Shown here piece by piece: positions 8,873 to 17,190 of a stretch of 40,989 nucleotides of DNA. The DNA is from Acholeplasmatales bacterium (GTDB lineage: Bacteria; Bacillota_I; Bacilli_A; Acholeplasmatales; Acholeplasmataceae): positions 1-40,989 of the forward strand of contig JAITXT010000012.1 of the NCBI GenBank assembly GCA_031284585.1, read 5' to 3'. The first letter of the stretch is position 1. Every line of letters starts with the position of its first letter. Below the pieces are notes generated by a model, which saw only the letters and a list, made by a program, of their open reading frames with translations, was not told the DNA's origin and made no database searches. The position numbers were made by a program, and so were the translations under genes.

Positions 8873-8949
8873 TGGTCGGGAAGACAGGATTTGAACCTGC
8901 GACCTCCTGGTCCCAAGCCAGGCGCTCTACCAAGCTAAGCTACTTCCCG
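8873..8949 (-). tRNA. tRNA-Pro (anticodon TGG)
   Basis: Reading the minus strand from 8949, the acceptor arm CGGGAAG pairs with CTTCCCG, followed by discriminator A and an encoded CCA (8873-8875). The anticodon loop is CTTGGGA with anticodon TGG, and the T-arm GCAGGTTCAAATCCTGT is standard. It is last of three tRNAs. The accessory island begins about 60 nt beyond its 3' end with no obvious rho-independent terminator between. Confidence 0.95.
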
Positions 8950-8966
8950 AAATAAAACCACTTGGA

Positions 8967-9043
<77 letters not shown>

Positions 9044-9055
9044 ATATTTCGCATT

Positions 9056-9131
9056 TGGTACCCAGTACGGGATTTGAACCCGTGAATGCATGCGTGAAAG
9101 GCATGTGAGTTAACCGTTTCTCCAACTGGGC
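9056..9131 (-). tRNA. tRNA-Glu (anticodon TTC)
   Basis: On the minus strand from 9131, acceptor arm GCCCAGT pairs with ACTGGGT (one G-U pair), followed by discriminator A and an encoded CCA. The anticodon loop CTTTCAC gives anticodon TTC. The T-arm is ACGGGTTCAAATCCCGT. It is first in the cluster; the shared promoter is probably just upstream (9151-9156). Confidence 0.93.
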
Positions 9132-9150
9132 ATATAATTAATGCTTATAA

Positions 9151-9156
9151 ATTATA
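9151..9156 (-). promoter_or_regulatory. Probable -10 element of the tRNA-Glu/Arg/Pro cluster
   Basis: A perfect TATAAT on the minus strand lies 20 nt before the first base of tRNA-Glu, preceded by an A/T-rich stretch. No good -35 hexamer is seen. The distance fits a short 5' leader before the first tRNA. Confidence 0.45.
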
Positions 9157-9360
9157 TCACAAGTATGAATAAAAATATTTTTTTTTACTTAATGAAGGAA
9201 AAATAAAGAAAAAAAGAACTTTTTAGCAAATTAGTAATTAATAAGTCTAAATATTAATAAATTTAATAATTATTAAAAACTTTATAAGATAACAATAAAA
9301 AATCAATTAACGAATTTTTTGTATTTTAGACTTTGAATTTATTATATTATTTGAAAGTTG

Positions 9361-9381
9361 TATAATTTTACATGTAGGAGA
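9361..9381 (+). promoter_or_regulatory. Probable -10 (9361-9366) and SD (9376-9381) of the plus-strand gene string
   Basis: TATAAT at 9361-9366 is followed by AGGAGA at 9376-9381, 9 nt before an in-frame TTG at 9391. The -35 region is weak. This pairing decides the start of the first gene, since transcription from this box would begin downstream of the earlier TTG at 9358. Confidence 0.45.
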
Positions 9382-9390
9382 TATTGTGGA

Positions 9391-10011
9391 TTGAAAAAAA
9401 TACGAAACTTAACACAAATCGGATATTTTTTAGGATTAATTACTATGATTTTTAGTTTTTGGGGATCCTTTTATTCAGTAGGAAATAATCCTAAAAGCAT
9501 TTTATTTTTTACGATTCAATCAAATTTCATTGTAGGAATTGCTTGTTTATTTTTCTTATTTAATTTCAGTGGAACTAAAAATAAATTTTTTGCGGTATTT
9601 TCAACAATAGCATTATTTGATATTCTTATAACTGGTATTGTATTCAATATATTCTTATTAGATTTTTTAAAAACTCCAATTCATGTAATCCAACATATGG
9701 TAACTCCAGTATTATATTTGCTCTTATATTGCTTTTATATGCTAGATACCTTGAAAATAAAAGATACCCTATTTCTATTAATTCATCCTCTTCTATATTT
9801 TGGATTTGGTTTAACATTAAATATAATTGGTGGAAAATATACGGGAGAAGGATATAATCCATATGCAATTTATCCTTTTTTTGATGTATATAATTTCCCC
9901 AAAACTAATATTCCTCTTTTAGCTGGCATGCTAGTTTCTGGAACCGCAATAGCGTTTTTAATCGTATATGTAAAGAACAGTATTGAAAGGAGATTTAATG
10001 GAACCAACTGA
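9391..10011 (+). CDS. Pr6Pr-like integral membrane protein
   Basis: From the TTG at 9391 (preceded by AGGAGA) the protein has 206 residues and about six hydrophobic segments across its whole length. Sequence features match the Pr6Pr/FAR-17a-like membrane family as I know it: FFTIQSNFIVG after the first helix, HVIQHMVTPVLYLLLY in the middle, and YPFFDVYNFP before the last helices. The biochemical role of bacterial members is unknown. An in-frame TTG at 9358 would add 11 residues but overlaps the likely -10 box and is less likely. The stop lies 14 nt inside the next gene, so these plus-strand genes appear to form one operon. Confidence 0.65.
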   Translation: MKKIRNLTQIGYFLGLITMIFSFWGSFYSVGNNPKSILFFTIQSNFIVGIACLFFLFNFSGTKNKFFAVFSTIALFDILITGIVFNIFLLDFLKTPIHVIQHMVTPVLYLLLYCFYMLDTLKIKDTLFLLIHPLLYFGFGLTLNIIGGKYTGEGYNPYAIYPFFDVYNFPKTNIPLLAGMLVSGTAIAFLIVYVKNSIERRFNGTN

Positions 10012-10471
10012 TATTTTACTTATTGTAGTAATAATTGCTGCTATATTTCTTTTAATATATTTTCTTTTTAGAAATTCTTTTTCTACTATTTCCCTCAAAG
10101 AATATATTAGGAAAAATTCTGATTTAGGTTTTAAACTTGAAGGTAAAGATTACTTTATCGAAATAAAAGACACTAAATATAAAATCATATTTTTTATTGG
10201 CGGATCTAATTATGAAGTAACACTAAATAGTTATACCGTTTGGGAAATAAGAGAAGGTCAAAGAATATCATTAAGATATCTTGACAAGATGTTAAAAGAT
10301 GAATATTTAAAAATTGTTGTTGTAGTAGGAAGTAATTCAAAAATAAAAAGATATATTAATGAAAATGAAATTGAATTCGTAGAAAGAAACCAATTAATTA
10401 ATAACACTTATTTTTGTTTAATTGATGAATTAAAACTCCTTGTGGATGAATTAAAAAATGAAGAGATTTAG
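9998..10471 (+). CDS. Membrane-anchored protein of unknown function
   Basis: A 157-residue protein. The start is the ATG at 9998, placed by AGGAGA 5 nt upstream, rather than an earlier TTG at 9983. One strong hydrophobic segment near the N terminus (about residues 6-25, ending ...IYFLFRN) is followed by a soluble, probably cytoplasmic, domain of about 130 residues with alternating beta strands and a C-terminal helix (LIDELKLLVDELK). I recognise no family. It overlaps the end of the Pr6Pr-like gene by 14 nt and the start of the phosphoesterase gene by 14 nt, so co-translation with both is likely. Confidence 0.7.
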   Translation: MEPTDILLIVVIIAAIFLLIYFLFRNSFSTISLKEYIRKNSDLGFKLEGKDYFIEIKDTKYKIIFFIGGSNYEVTLNSYTVWEIREGQRISLRYLDKMLKDEYLKIVVVVGSNSKIKRYINENEIEFVERNQLINNTYFCLIDELKLLVDELKNEEI

Positions 10472-11435
10472 TATTATAATTCTTTTTCTATTATTCGTGC
10501 TAATTCTTTCTTCTTGCGTGGTTAAGGAAATAACACCAGAAAATAACTATGATGATTTAGAGTTAAAAATTGAAACTGATAAAAATTATATAAAGGTTCT
10601 CCAATTAACTGATGTTCATTTAACATATTGGTATGACAGTTACGATCGCAAAACAATCAATCTTATTGATGATTTATTAGATAAAGATATTAATTTAATT
10701 ATTATTACAGGAGATATTACTTTAAGTATCTTTGAAGTATTTCTAATAAATAAATTTGGAAAATATATTGATAGCCTAAATATCCCTTGGACTATTTCTT
10801 GGGGAAATCATGATAGCTATTTTAGTAATAGAAAAAAAGAAACAGAAGCGCTTCTTTCAGAAAATTATAAAAATATCATCTTTAGCAAAGGTAGTGATTT
10901 AGGTCCTGAAAGTGGAATTGGAAACTTTAGAATTAAGACTTATTTAAATAATAAATTATTTTTTAATTTTTATTTATTAGATTCTAATGTCATACCCGAA
11001 GATAAATCTTTAGAATATACATCTAATTATGGATACTTTAGTCCGCGTCAAGTGTCTTGGTACCAAAATTTAGCAAGTAAAGATCTAGTTTCATCAATGA
11101 TGGTCATGCATATTCCGCTTTACGAGTATGAGAGTGGAACTATAATTAAAGGCGAAATAAATGAACCTGTTTGCTACCAAGGACTAGATACTGGAATATT
11201 TCAAGTCATAAAAAATGAAACTTTGACTAAATACGTAATAGCAGGTCATGATCATACGAATGATGCTATAATTGAAGAAGATGGCATTTATTTGATATAT
11301 GGTAAATCTACTGGATATAATGGCTATGGGAATACTAAGAAAGGGGTTAGATATTTCCTTATTTATGAAAATTATCTTGCTACATACACTAGTGATTTAA
11401 CTAATAAGGTAATGGATTATTATGAAACTAAGTAA
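10458..11435 (+). CDS. Metallophosphoesterase lipoprotein
   Basis: A 325-residue protein. A lipoprotein signal with lipobox LSSC (C20) indicates membrane anchoring on the outer face. The calcineurin-like phosphoesterase metal motifs appear in order: LTDVHL (D52, H54), TGDI (G85, D86), WGNHDS (N117, H118, D119), VMHIPL, and AGHDH (H264, H266). It should hydrolyse a phosphomono- or diester outside the cell; the substrate cannot be told. Family resemblance is to secreted, purple-acid-phosphatase-like bacterial phosphoesterases. The ATG sits 14 nt before the stop of the preceding gene. Confidence 0.88.
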   Translation: MKRFSIIILFLLFVLILSSCVVKEITPENNYDDLELKIETDKNYIKVLQLTDVHLTYWYDSYDRKTINLIDDLLDKDINLIIITGDITLSIFEVFLINKFGKYIDSLNIPWTISWGNHDSYFSNRKKETEALLSENYKNIIFSKGSDLGPESGIGNFRIKTYLNNKLFFNFYLLDSNVIPEDKSLEYTSNYGYFSPRQVSWYQNLASKDLVSSMMVMHIPLYEYESGTIIKGEINEPVCYQGLDTGIFQVIKNETLTKYVIAGHDHTNDAIIEEDGIYLIYGKSTGYNGYGNTKKGVRYFLIYENYLATYTSDLTNKVMDYYETK

Positions 11436-11586
11436 TAGAATTTTTATTCTTCTCCATTCAATTATCATGTTTTTTGTTTTATTTTTCTTTTTTGATAATT
11501 TGTTTTTACTACTAATCTTATTACCGTCCTGTATATTTTTAATAATAGGAGGGAGAGAAAATGTTAGAAATTTTATTAGCAACTAG
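11422..11586 (+). CDS. Possible 54-residue membrane micro-protein
   Basis: A short frame starting at ATG 11422 and ending at TAG 11584-11586. It overlaps the end of the phosphoesterase gene by 14 nt and the start of the next gene by 26 nt. The product, MKLSNRIFILLHSIIMFFV..., is two hydrophobic segments with a short charged tail, resembling the neighbouring small membrane protein in style. It fills the only gap (125 nt) in an otherwise overlapping gene string, which supports it. AT-rich sequence can produce hydrophobic frames by chance, and I see no strong SD before it. Confidence 0.35.
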   Translation: MKLSNRIFILLHSIIMFFVLFFFFDNLFLLLILLPSCIFLIIGGRENVRNFISN

Positions 11587-11824
11587 TCAAATTTTGACAA
11601 TTGTAGCATTTCTAGGAATAATATTTACTCTTCTCTTTAGAATAATTACAACTCTCACCCAAAACCACCCTTCTAAGGTAAAAATTCTAATGATTATTTG
11701 CCCGTTTTCTTTTTATTATTTGTTAAAAAGTGAAAAATCCTATTTATATAAAGTAATCTTACTAATTACTTTTATTAGTGCAATCATGGGACTTTTAGGA
11801 CTTTTAATATTGAGGTATTTATAA
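11561..11824 (+). CDS. Small membrane protein of unknown function
   Basis: An 87-residue protein with a strong SD (GGAGGGAG, about 5 nt before the ATG). Three hydrophobic segments are visible at about residues 5-27, 43-53 and 62-85, with a basic loop (NHPSKVK) between the first two. No family recognised. The stop overlaps the start of the thioesterase gene (TAATG). Confidence 0.65.
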   Translation: MLEILLATSQILTIVAFLGIIFTLLFRIITTLTQNHPSKVKILMIICPFSFYYLLKSEKSYLYKVILLITFISAIMGLLGLLILRYL

Positions 11825-12339
11825 TGCAACAAAAAATTATCAAAAAACAAAATAATTCTTCATCTTGCTTCATCTGTGGTCTTAATAATAGCTTTGGTTT
11901 TAAAGCTAGATTTTATGAACTAGAAAATAAACAACTAGTTTCTATTGTTACTGGTGATTCTAATCATCAATCTTATCCCAACAGAATGCATGGTGGATTA
12001 ATTTCTGCACTATTAGATGAAACTATAGGACGTGCAATTCAAATATATCATAGTGATTTATTTGGGGTAACCACTTCTCTTTCCATTAAATATAGGAAAC
12101 CTGTACCCTTAAACAAGAAATTAATAGTAATTGGAACTATAACTAGTGATACTAGACTCTTATTCGAAGGTGAAGGAGCAATTTATGATACAGACTTTAA
12201 TTTGCTCGCAACCGCTACTGGAAAATACATGAAGATTGATTTTAATAAAATATCAGAGAAAGAATTAGATGAACATAGCGATTGGTTTTTTGAAGAAGAT
12301 TTGAATCCTCTTCAATATATAGAGATACCTGAAGCATGA
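11824..12339 (+). CDS. PaaI-family hotdog-fold thioesterase
   Basis: A 171-residue protein. The N terminus has SSSCFICGLNN, the Cys-rich lead seen in many PaaI-type proteins. The hotdog core follows: RMHGGLISALLDETIGRA (HGG plus the catalytic-region D/E on the central helix), then SLSIKYRKPVPLNK and a GEGAIYD strand. Such enzymes hydrolyse acyl-CoA or similar thioesters in the cytoplasm; the substrate is unknown. The stop overlaps the ABC-F start in an ATGA, so the two are coupled. Coupling to an ABC-F gene gives no clear functional clue. Confidence 0.82.
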   Translation: MQQKIIKKQNNSSSCFICGLNNSFGFKARFYELENKQLVSIVTGDSNHQSYPNRMHGGLISALLDETIGRAIQIYHSDLFGVTTSLSIKYRKPVPLNKKLIVIGTITSDTRLLFEGEGAIYDTDFNLLATATGKYMKIDFNKISEKELDEHSDWFFEEDLNPLQYIEIPEA

Positions 12340-13877
12340 GTTTAATCGAAGTAAAAGATCTCTCATTTAAATATAAAGATACCCTATTAGAAAATATAAA
12401 TTTTAGACTCTTAGAAAAAGAACATGCCGTTTTAGTTGGAAAAAATGGAACTGGTAAAACTACTCTTTTGAAATTGCTTGCTAAAGAATTAATTCCTGAT
12501 TCAGGAGTAATTACTTTTAATAATAAAGTTAGAGTTGGTTATCTTGATCAATATGCAAACATAGATAAAGACCTTACTGTTTGGGAATATATATATGCTG
12601 TATTTGCTCCCCTACATAAAAAAGAAATTGAATTAAATGAAGTATATCTAAAGATATCAAATGAAAAAGATGATCAAAAAATAAACCGTCTTTTAGCCTA
12701 TGCTTCCACAATTCAAGATGAATTAAATGATTCTGACTACTATGACTTAGATGTAAAAATAAATAATATTTTGATCGGTCTTGGTCTTTATAAAGAAATT
12801 CTATCATTTAAAATAAAAGAATTATCAGGCGGAATGCGAGAAAAATTAATATTAGCTAAATTGCTCCTTAGCGAAAGTGATATGCTTATTTTAGATGAAC
12901 CAACTAACTTTTTAGATGTTATTCATATCGAATGGCTTACAAAATTTTTAATATCTTTTAAAGGTTCCTACCTTGTTGTATCCCATCAAGAATCATTTAT
13001 TAATGAGATTGCGGAAGTAGTTTTTTCTCTTGAAAATGGCTATATAGAACGCTATAAAGGAAATTACTTATTTTATTTAGCCGAGAAAGACTTAAGAATT
13101 AAACAGCAAAATACTCAATTCAAGAAGCAACAGGAATACATAAAGAAAACGGAAATATTTATTGCAAAAAATATAGCTAAAGCAACACTATCTACTAGAG
13201 CTAAAAGTAGAGTTAAGATGTTAAATAAGATAACTAGACTAAAAGGGTATAAAGAGTCTAAAAAATATAGTTTTTCTTTTCCTCTCTCAAAAGAGACAGG
13301 TAAAGATGTACTAAAAGTTTCTAATTTAGAAATTGGTTATGAATTCCCTTTAGTTGATCCTATTTCTTTCGAAGTTAAAAAAGGAGATAGAATCGTAATT
13401 ACTGGTAAGAATGGTGTTGGAAAATCTACTCTTATAAAAACACTTTTAAATTTAAAAGAAAAAATTTCTGGTTCCTATACTTGGATTGATACAGCAATAT
13501 TCTCGTATTTTTCACAAGAAAACGAAAACAATAAAGAAATTTCTCCTTTTGAACTAGTAGATTATAATTTTGCTACCTGGAACAAAGAAGAAATAATGAG
13601 CCTACTTGGAAGTGTAGGAATTAATTATGAAATGGCTAATAGACCGTTAAGTTCTTTATCAGGTGGTGAAGTAACTAGAATAAGACTAGCTATCTTAAAA
13701 AATAAAAAGGGAAATGTTTTAATTCTTGATGAACCAACAAATCATTTAGATATAGATGCTAAAAGTGCGTTATTAAAGGCTCTTAAAGAATATGAAGGTA
13801 CTCTTATTTTAGTAAGTCATGATAAAGAATTTTATTTAAATATTTGTACTATTGAAATAGAATTAACTCAATCTTAA
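12336..13877 (+). CDS. ABC-F family ATPase (ribosome-associated type)
   Basis: A 513-residue protein with two nucleotide-binding domains and no membrane segments. First domain: Walker A GKNGTGKTT near residue 35, signature LSGGMREK near 163, Walker B LILDEPTNFLD. Second domain: Walker A GKNGVGKST near 357, signature LSGGE, Walker B LILDEPTNHLD. A basic helical linker of about 70 residues joins them (rich in K, Q and R). ABC-F proteins bind the ribosomal E site and act as translation factors or antibiotic ribosome-protection proteins. The length fits either group, and the motifs alone do not decide. It ends tail-to-tail with the MATE gene, sharing a TTAA at the two stops. Confidence 0.9.
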   Translation: MSLIEVKDLSFKYKDTLLENINFRLLEKEHAVLVGKNGTGKTTLLKLLAKELIPDSGVITFNNKVRVGYLDQYANIDKDLTVWEYIYAVFAPLHKKEIELNEVYLKISNEKDDQKINRLLAYASTIQDELNDSDYYDLDVKINNILIGLGLYKEILSFKIKELSGGMREKLILAKLLLSESDMLILDEPTNFLDVIHIEWLTKFLISFKGSYLVVSHQESFINEIAEVVFSLENGYIERYKGNYLFYLAEKDLRIKQQNTQFKKQQEYIKKTEIFIAKNIAKATLSTRAKSRVKMLNKITRLKGYKESKKYSFSFPLSKETGKDVLKVSNLEIGYEFPLVDPISFEVKKGDRIVITGKNGVGKSTLIKTLLNLKEKISGSYTWIDTAIFSYFSQENENNKEISPFELVDYNFATWNKEEIMSLLGSVGINYEMANRPLSSLSGGEVTRIRLAILKNKKGNVLILDEPTNHLDIDAKSALLKALKEYEGTLILVSHDKEFYLNICTIEIELTQS

Positions 13878-15277
13878 GAGACTTGTAACTGGGCACCACT
13901 ATATAATATATCTTGATATCCATAATTTCTAACTTTGAAATAAAAGATTAGGAATAAAGTAACACCAACTAAAAGAGTTACTAGATTAGAAATAAACATA
14001 GTTACCCCTAGTGCCATGTAATCTATTCCTAAAAACTGGAGTAAATATAAAACTGGAATTCTTAAAACAAAAATTCTTACGATATTTAAAATAAAAGAAA
14101 CTGATGTTTTCTTGTATCCAACAAATAAATTAGTAGTAACCCCAATAAGAGCCGAAGTAAGCGCACTCCACCTCTCCCAATAAAATAGTTTTCTTGCCAT
14201 AAATAAAATATTTTCTTCAGTATTACTATTAGTTAAACTAAGAATAGGTTCAAAAAAGATAGTAATTAAAATTATTAAAGGAATAGCTATTAGGACAGAA
14301 TAAAAGACTGAAACAAAAAAGCTTTGAAATGTTCTTTTCAAATTCCTATTTCCTAAGTTTTGACTTACAACTGCTACCTCAGTATCTTCAAAAGTACCAG
14401 CCATTGAGGACGCAATAGATGGAACTCTAACTGCAAGACCAAAGGCAGTAAGAACATCATCACCATAACTAGTAGCGATAATATTTATTAGAACTTTTCC
14501 GATTGAAAACAAAAACTTTCCAATAAATATTGGAATAGATAAAAAGAATATTTCTTTAATAACATCTTTTTTAAACTTGAAACCTTTTAAAACTATTTTA
14601 AGTGAATTATTTTTTGAAAATAAAATCTTAAATCCAATCGATAAGATAAATAATTGAGCAATAAGGGTAGCTATTGCCACAAAAGTCGCATTTAAATGAA
14701 ATACTTTTACAAAAAGTAAACTAAGTAAAATCTTAATAACCATCGCACTTAAATTTAATTTAAGTACAATACTGGTGTTACCTTTTGATTTTTCTAAACC
14801 AATAAACACAGAATTCATTGCCATAATAGTCGTAGTTAGCATTTGAACAATAAAATATCCTACACCGTTTGCAATTATATTATCAGTTGCACGAAGGAGA
14901 ATTAATAAATCTTTCGCAAAGATACTAGTTATCAAAGAAACACCAATACTCACTAAAAGTGCAAAAACAAATACTTGACTTGCTGCTTCTTTAGCTTTAT
15001 CAATATCATTTTTCCCTAAAAGTCTAGCAACTATTACCGTACCACCAACAGCAATTCCAGAACCAAATGCAGAAATTGCATTTTTTATTTCCTCAATAAA
15101 AATTACCGAAGTCATTTCACTTGAAGAAACAATAAAAATATCAACTATTCCATATAAATAATTAAAAAGAGAATAAACAAGAAGTGGAATTGTTAAAAAA
15201 CCTATTACTTTGAATAGGTTTCCATGTAGTAAAAATTCTCTTTTGTTTAATTCTTTAGTACTTAATTTACTTGTCAT
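13874..15277 (-). CDS. MATE-family efflux transporter
   Basis: A 467-residue protein with about twelve hydrophobic segments in two repeated halves. MATE-like features include the N-terminal LFKVIGFLTIPLLVYSLFN and the G-rich stretch AFGSGIAVGGTVIVARLLG. These are sodium- or proton-driven exporters of small organic compounds. The ATG overlaps the GH105 stop (ATGA), so it is translationally coupled to the last pectin-degradation gene, an unusual partner. It could export a toxic intermediate or glycoside by-product, or could simply have been captured at the operon end. Convergent with the ABC-F gene (4-nt overlap), with no terminator hairpin between them. Confidence 0.9.
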   Translation of the reverse strand: MTSKLSTKELNKREFLLHGNLFKVIGFLTIPLLVYSLFNYLYGIVDIFIVSSSEMTSVIFIEEIKNAISAFGSGIAVGGTVIVARLLGKNDIDKAKEAASQVFVFALLVSIGVSLITSIFAKDLLILLRATDNIIANGVGYFIVQMLTTTIMAMNSVFIGLEKSKGNTSIVLKLNLSAMVIKILLSLLFVKVFHLNATFVAIATLIAQLFILSIGFKILFSKNNSLKIVLKGFKFKKDVIKEIFFLSIPIFIGKFLFSIGKVLINIIATSYGDDVLTAFGLAVRVPSIASSMAGTFEDTEVAVVSQNLGNRNLKRTFQSFFVSVFYSVLIAIPLIILITIFFEPILSLTNSNTEENILFMARKLFYWERWSALTSALIGVTTNLFVGYKKTSVSFILNIVRIFVLRIPVLYLLQFLGIDYMALGVTMFISNLVTLLVGVTLFLIFYFKVRNYGYQDILYSGAQLQVS

Positions 15278-16371
15278 ATTTCAAGAATACTTTTATCTTT
15301 CTTTGCTAATTCAATAAATGCGAAAATAAAAGGTCCTACCCCTTTGATTTCGTTTTTAGTAATAGGTTCACTTAAATAATAAGCGATACTTCCATCTCGC
15401 TTTTTATTATCTAGACCAGCTACTTTACAAATACCATCTAAATAATATAGACCATCTTCCTCTTTCTTAAAATAAGTAGAAATAATACCTTTAAAGATAT
15501 CTAACGCAAGATGTGAATAAGTTTCATCTAAAACATGAAGATTATATGCTTTTTGAAGAGTGTATGAAAGCATAGCTGATCCACTTGTTTCTAAATAATT
15601 TTTAGGTTCATTAGGTAAATTCACAATTTGGTACATCATCTTTGTTTTTTGATCTAAGAAAGGAATTAGATGATCTACAGCATCTTTTAACATATCTTTA
15701 ATAAATAATTTATCATCTACATCATTTGAATCTATTAATTCATATATATCAATTAGTGCCATAAGCATCCAACCAATTGATCTTGACCAAGGTAGGTGAG
15801 AAAGTCCAGTCTTTTTATCTGCCCATTGCATAGAATGAGTTTCGTCAAACGCATGCATATATAAACCTTCTTTTTCAACAAACATTATTTTAGATACATT
15901 TTTTAATTGATTAATAACATCTTTTTTAACCATTTCATCATTTCTTAAAATTCCTATTCTATATCTGAATACTAGTCCCATATAGAGACCATCTAACCAA
16001 ATCTGATAAGGATAAATATTTTTATGAAAATAATTAGAAGTACTAGTTCTAGGATGAGTATCTAGTTGTCTCTCTAGAGTATTTAAAGCTTTCTCATATT
16101 TATTGTTATTACGTGCTACTCTAAATAAAGCATTTCCAGCCAGAATATTATCAATATTATAATCTTCTAAATTGTAAGTAAAAATTGTTCCATCGTCTCC
16201 AATACATGAATCTAGGTAACTTAGATTAAAATCTAAATATTTTTTATCATTTAAAAGACTTGCTAATCTTTCAGCCGCAAGTAACATTAATCCATCTTCA
16301 TAAGTCATTTTTTTATCACTATGATAAGAACTAAAACTCTTCATTATTTGATCATAGAACTCTAATATCAT
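15274..16371 (-). CDS. GH105 unsaturated galacturonyl/rhamnogalacturonyl hydrolase
   Basis: A 365-residue alpha/alpha-barrel glycoside hydrolase of the YteR/YesR type. YEDGLMLLA lies near the N terminus. IYPYQIWLDGLYMG carries the catalytic-region aspartate (in WLDGLYM), and LPWSRSIGWMLMALIDIYE matches the W-x-R-x-x-G-W block. It removes the 4,5-unsaturated uronic residue from the non-reducing end of oligosaccharides released by pectate or rhamnogalacturonan lyases. No signal peptide is seen, so it acts in the cytoplasm on imported oligomers. The product feeds KduI/KduD nearby. Start and stop overlap both neighbours by 4 nt. GH88 is a related alternative, but the motifs favour GH105. Confidence 0.85.
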   Translation of the reverse strand: MILEFYDQIMKSFSSYHSDKKMTYEDGLMLLAAERLASLLNDKKYLDFNLSYLDSCIGDDGTIFTYNLEDYNIDNILAGNALFRVARNNNKYEKALNTLERQLDTHPRTSTSNYFHKNIYPYQIWLDGLYMGLVFRYRIGILRNDEMVKKDVINQLKNVSKIMFVEKEGLYMHAFDETHSMQWADKKTGLSHLPWSRSIGWMLMALIDIYELIDSNDVDDKLFIKDMLKDAVDHLIPFLDQKTKMMYQIVNLPNEPKNYLETSGSAMLSYTLQKAYNLHVLDETYSHLALDIFKGIISTYFKKEEDGLYYLDGICKVAGLDNKKRDGSIAYYLSEPITKNEIKGVGPFIFAFIELAKKDKSILEI

Positions 16372-17189
16372 TTTAATCCCTCCAATATCTTTTTTATATA
16401 TTTCAAACTACTTTTTATATCATCACCAACAACCCCTTCAAAAATAAGAATGGGATGAAGGTCCCTTTTTAATACTTCTTTAAGTAATAAGTTGTAATCA
16501 ATTATTCCCTTATCTAAACCAACTTGAACTAGTTTATTATCTTCTAAAACAAAATTTTTTAAATGAAGAATTTTAATTCTATCCATAAACAAATCTAAAC
16601 ATTCGATAAATACGCACAAATAATTATTATAATTATCAAGATTTAAATAATTATAAATATCCACTACTACATCTAAATTAGAAGAATTGACTTCATCAAT
16701 AATATACTTTAAGGTACTAGGGAATCTTGCTACATGAGCATAAGCTCCTTCTAAAAGAACAGTAACATTTTTTGCTTTTGCGTATTCTACAAGTTCTTTA
16801 GTAATTTCAATTACTTGATTAAGATAAATCTCTTTTGAATTATCAATATGATAACTTTGTCCTACAACGCTTAGGCTCCCTGTTTCGCTCGCAACATAAC
16901 CTACATTTAAAAAAGAAGCATAATCAATCATCTTTTTGAAATAATTACTTCCTTCTAAACATACTTTGATATCAGGGTGTATCATATTAAAGTATGCACC
17001 TAACATGAAAATAGATGTCTTCTTAAAGTCCTTTTTTAATTCTAAAATATTTTCTATTGTGACTTCTGAAAGAAGAGCTTTTTTTAGGACAAGTTGAACT
17101 CCATCAAAACCTAAAAGTCTTACTTTATTTACTAATTCTTTAGCACTAGACTTACCTAAGTCGTGAGCTCTTATACCTATATTAAGCAA
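16368..17189 (-). CDS. Sugar-phosphate isomerase/epimerase-like TIM barrel
   Basis: A 273-residue protein of the xylose-isomerase-like (AP endonuclease 2) superfamily. It shows LGFDGVQLVLKKA near the start, VTVLLEGAYAHVARFPST in the middle, DVVVDIYNYLN (metal-binding D region), RIKILHLKNFV, and LHPILIFEGVVG at the end. The expected metal ligands (E in LLEGA, D in VVDIYN, H in ILHLKN, E in IFEG) appear present. In this locus it probably isomerises or epimerises a uronate-derived keto sugar, but no standard step of the pathway is unassigned, so the substrate is open. It overlaps the GH105 start (ATGA) and follows kduD by 1 nt. Confidence 0.7.
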   Translation of the reverse strand: MLNIGIRAHDLGKSSAKELVNKVRLLGFDGVQLVLKKALLSEVTIENILELKKDFKKTSIFMLGAYFNMIHPDIKVCLEGSNYFKKMIDYASFLNVGYVASETGSLSVVGQSYHIDNSKEIYLNQVIEITKELVEYAKAKNVTVLLEGAYAHVARFPSTLKYIIDEVNSSNLDVVVDIYNYLNLDNYNNYLCVFIECLDLFMDRIKILHLKNFVLEDNKLVQVGLDKGIIDYNLLLKEVLKRDLHPILIFEGVVGDDIKSSLKYIKKILEGLK

Positions 17190-17190
17190 A

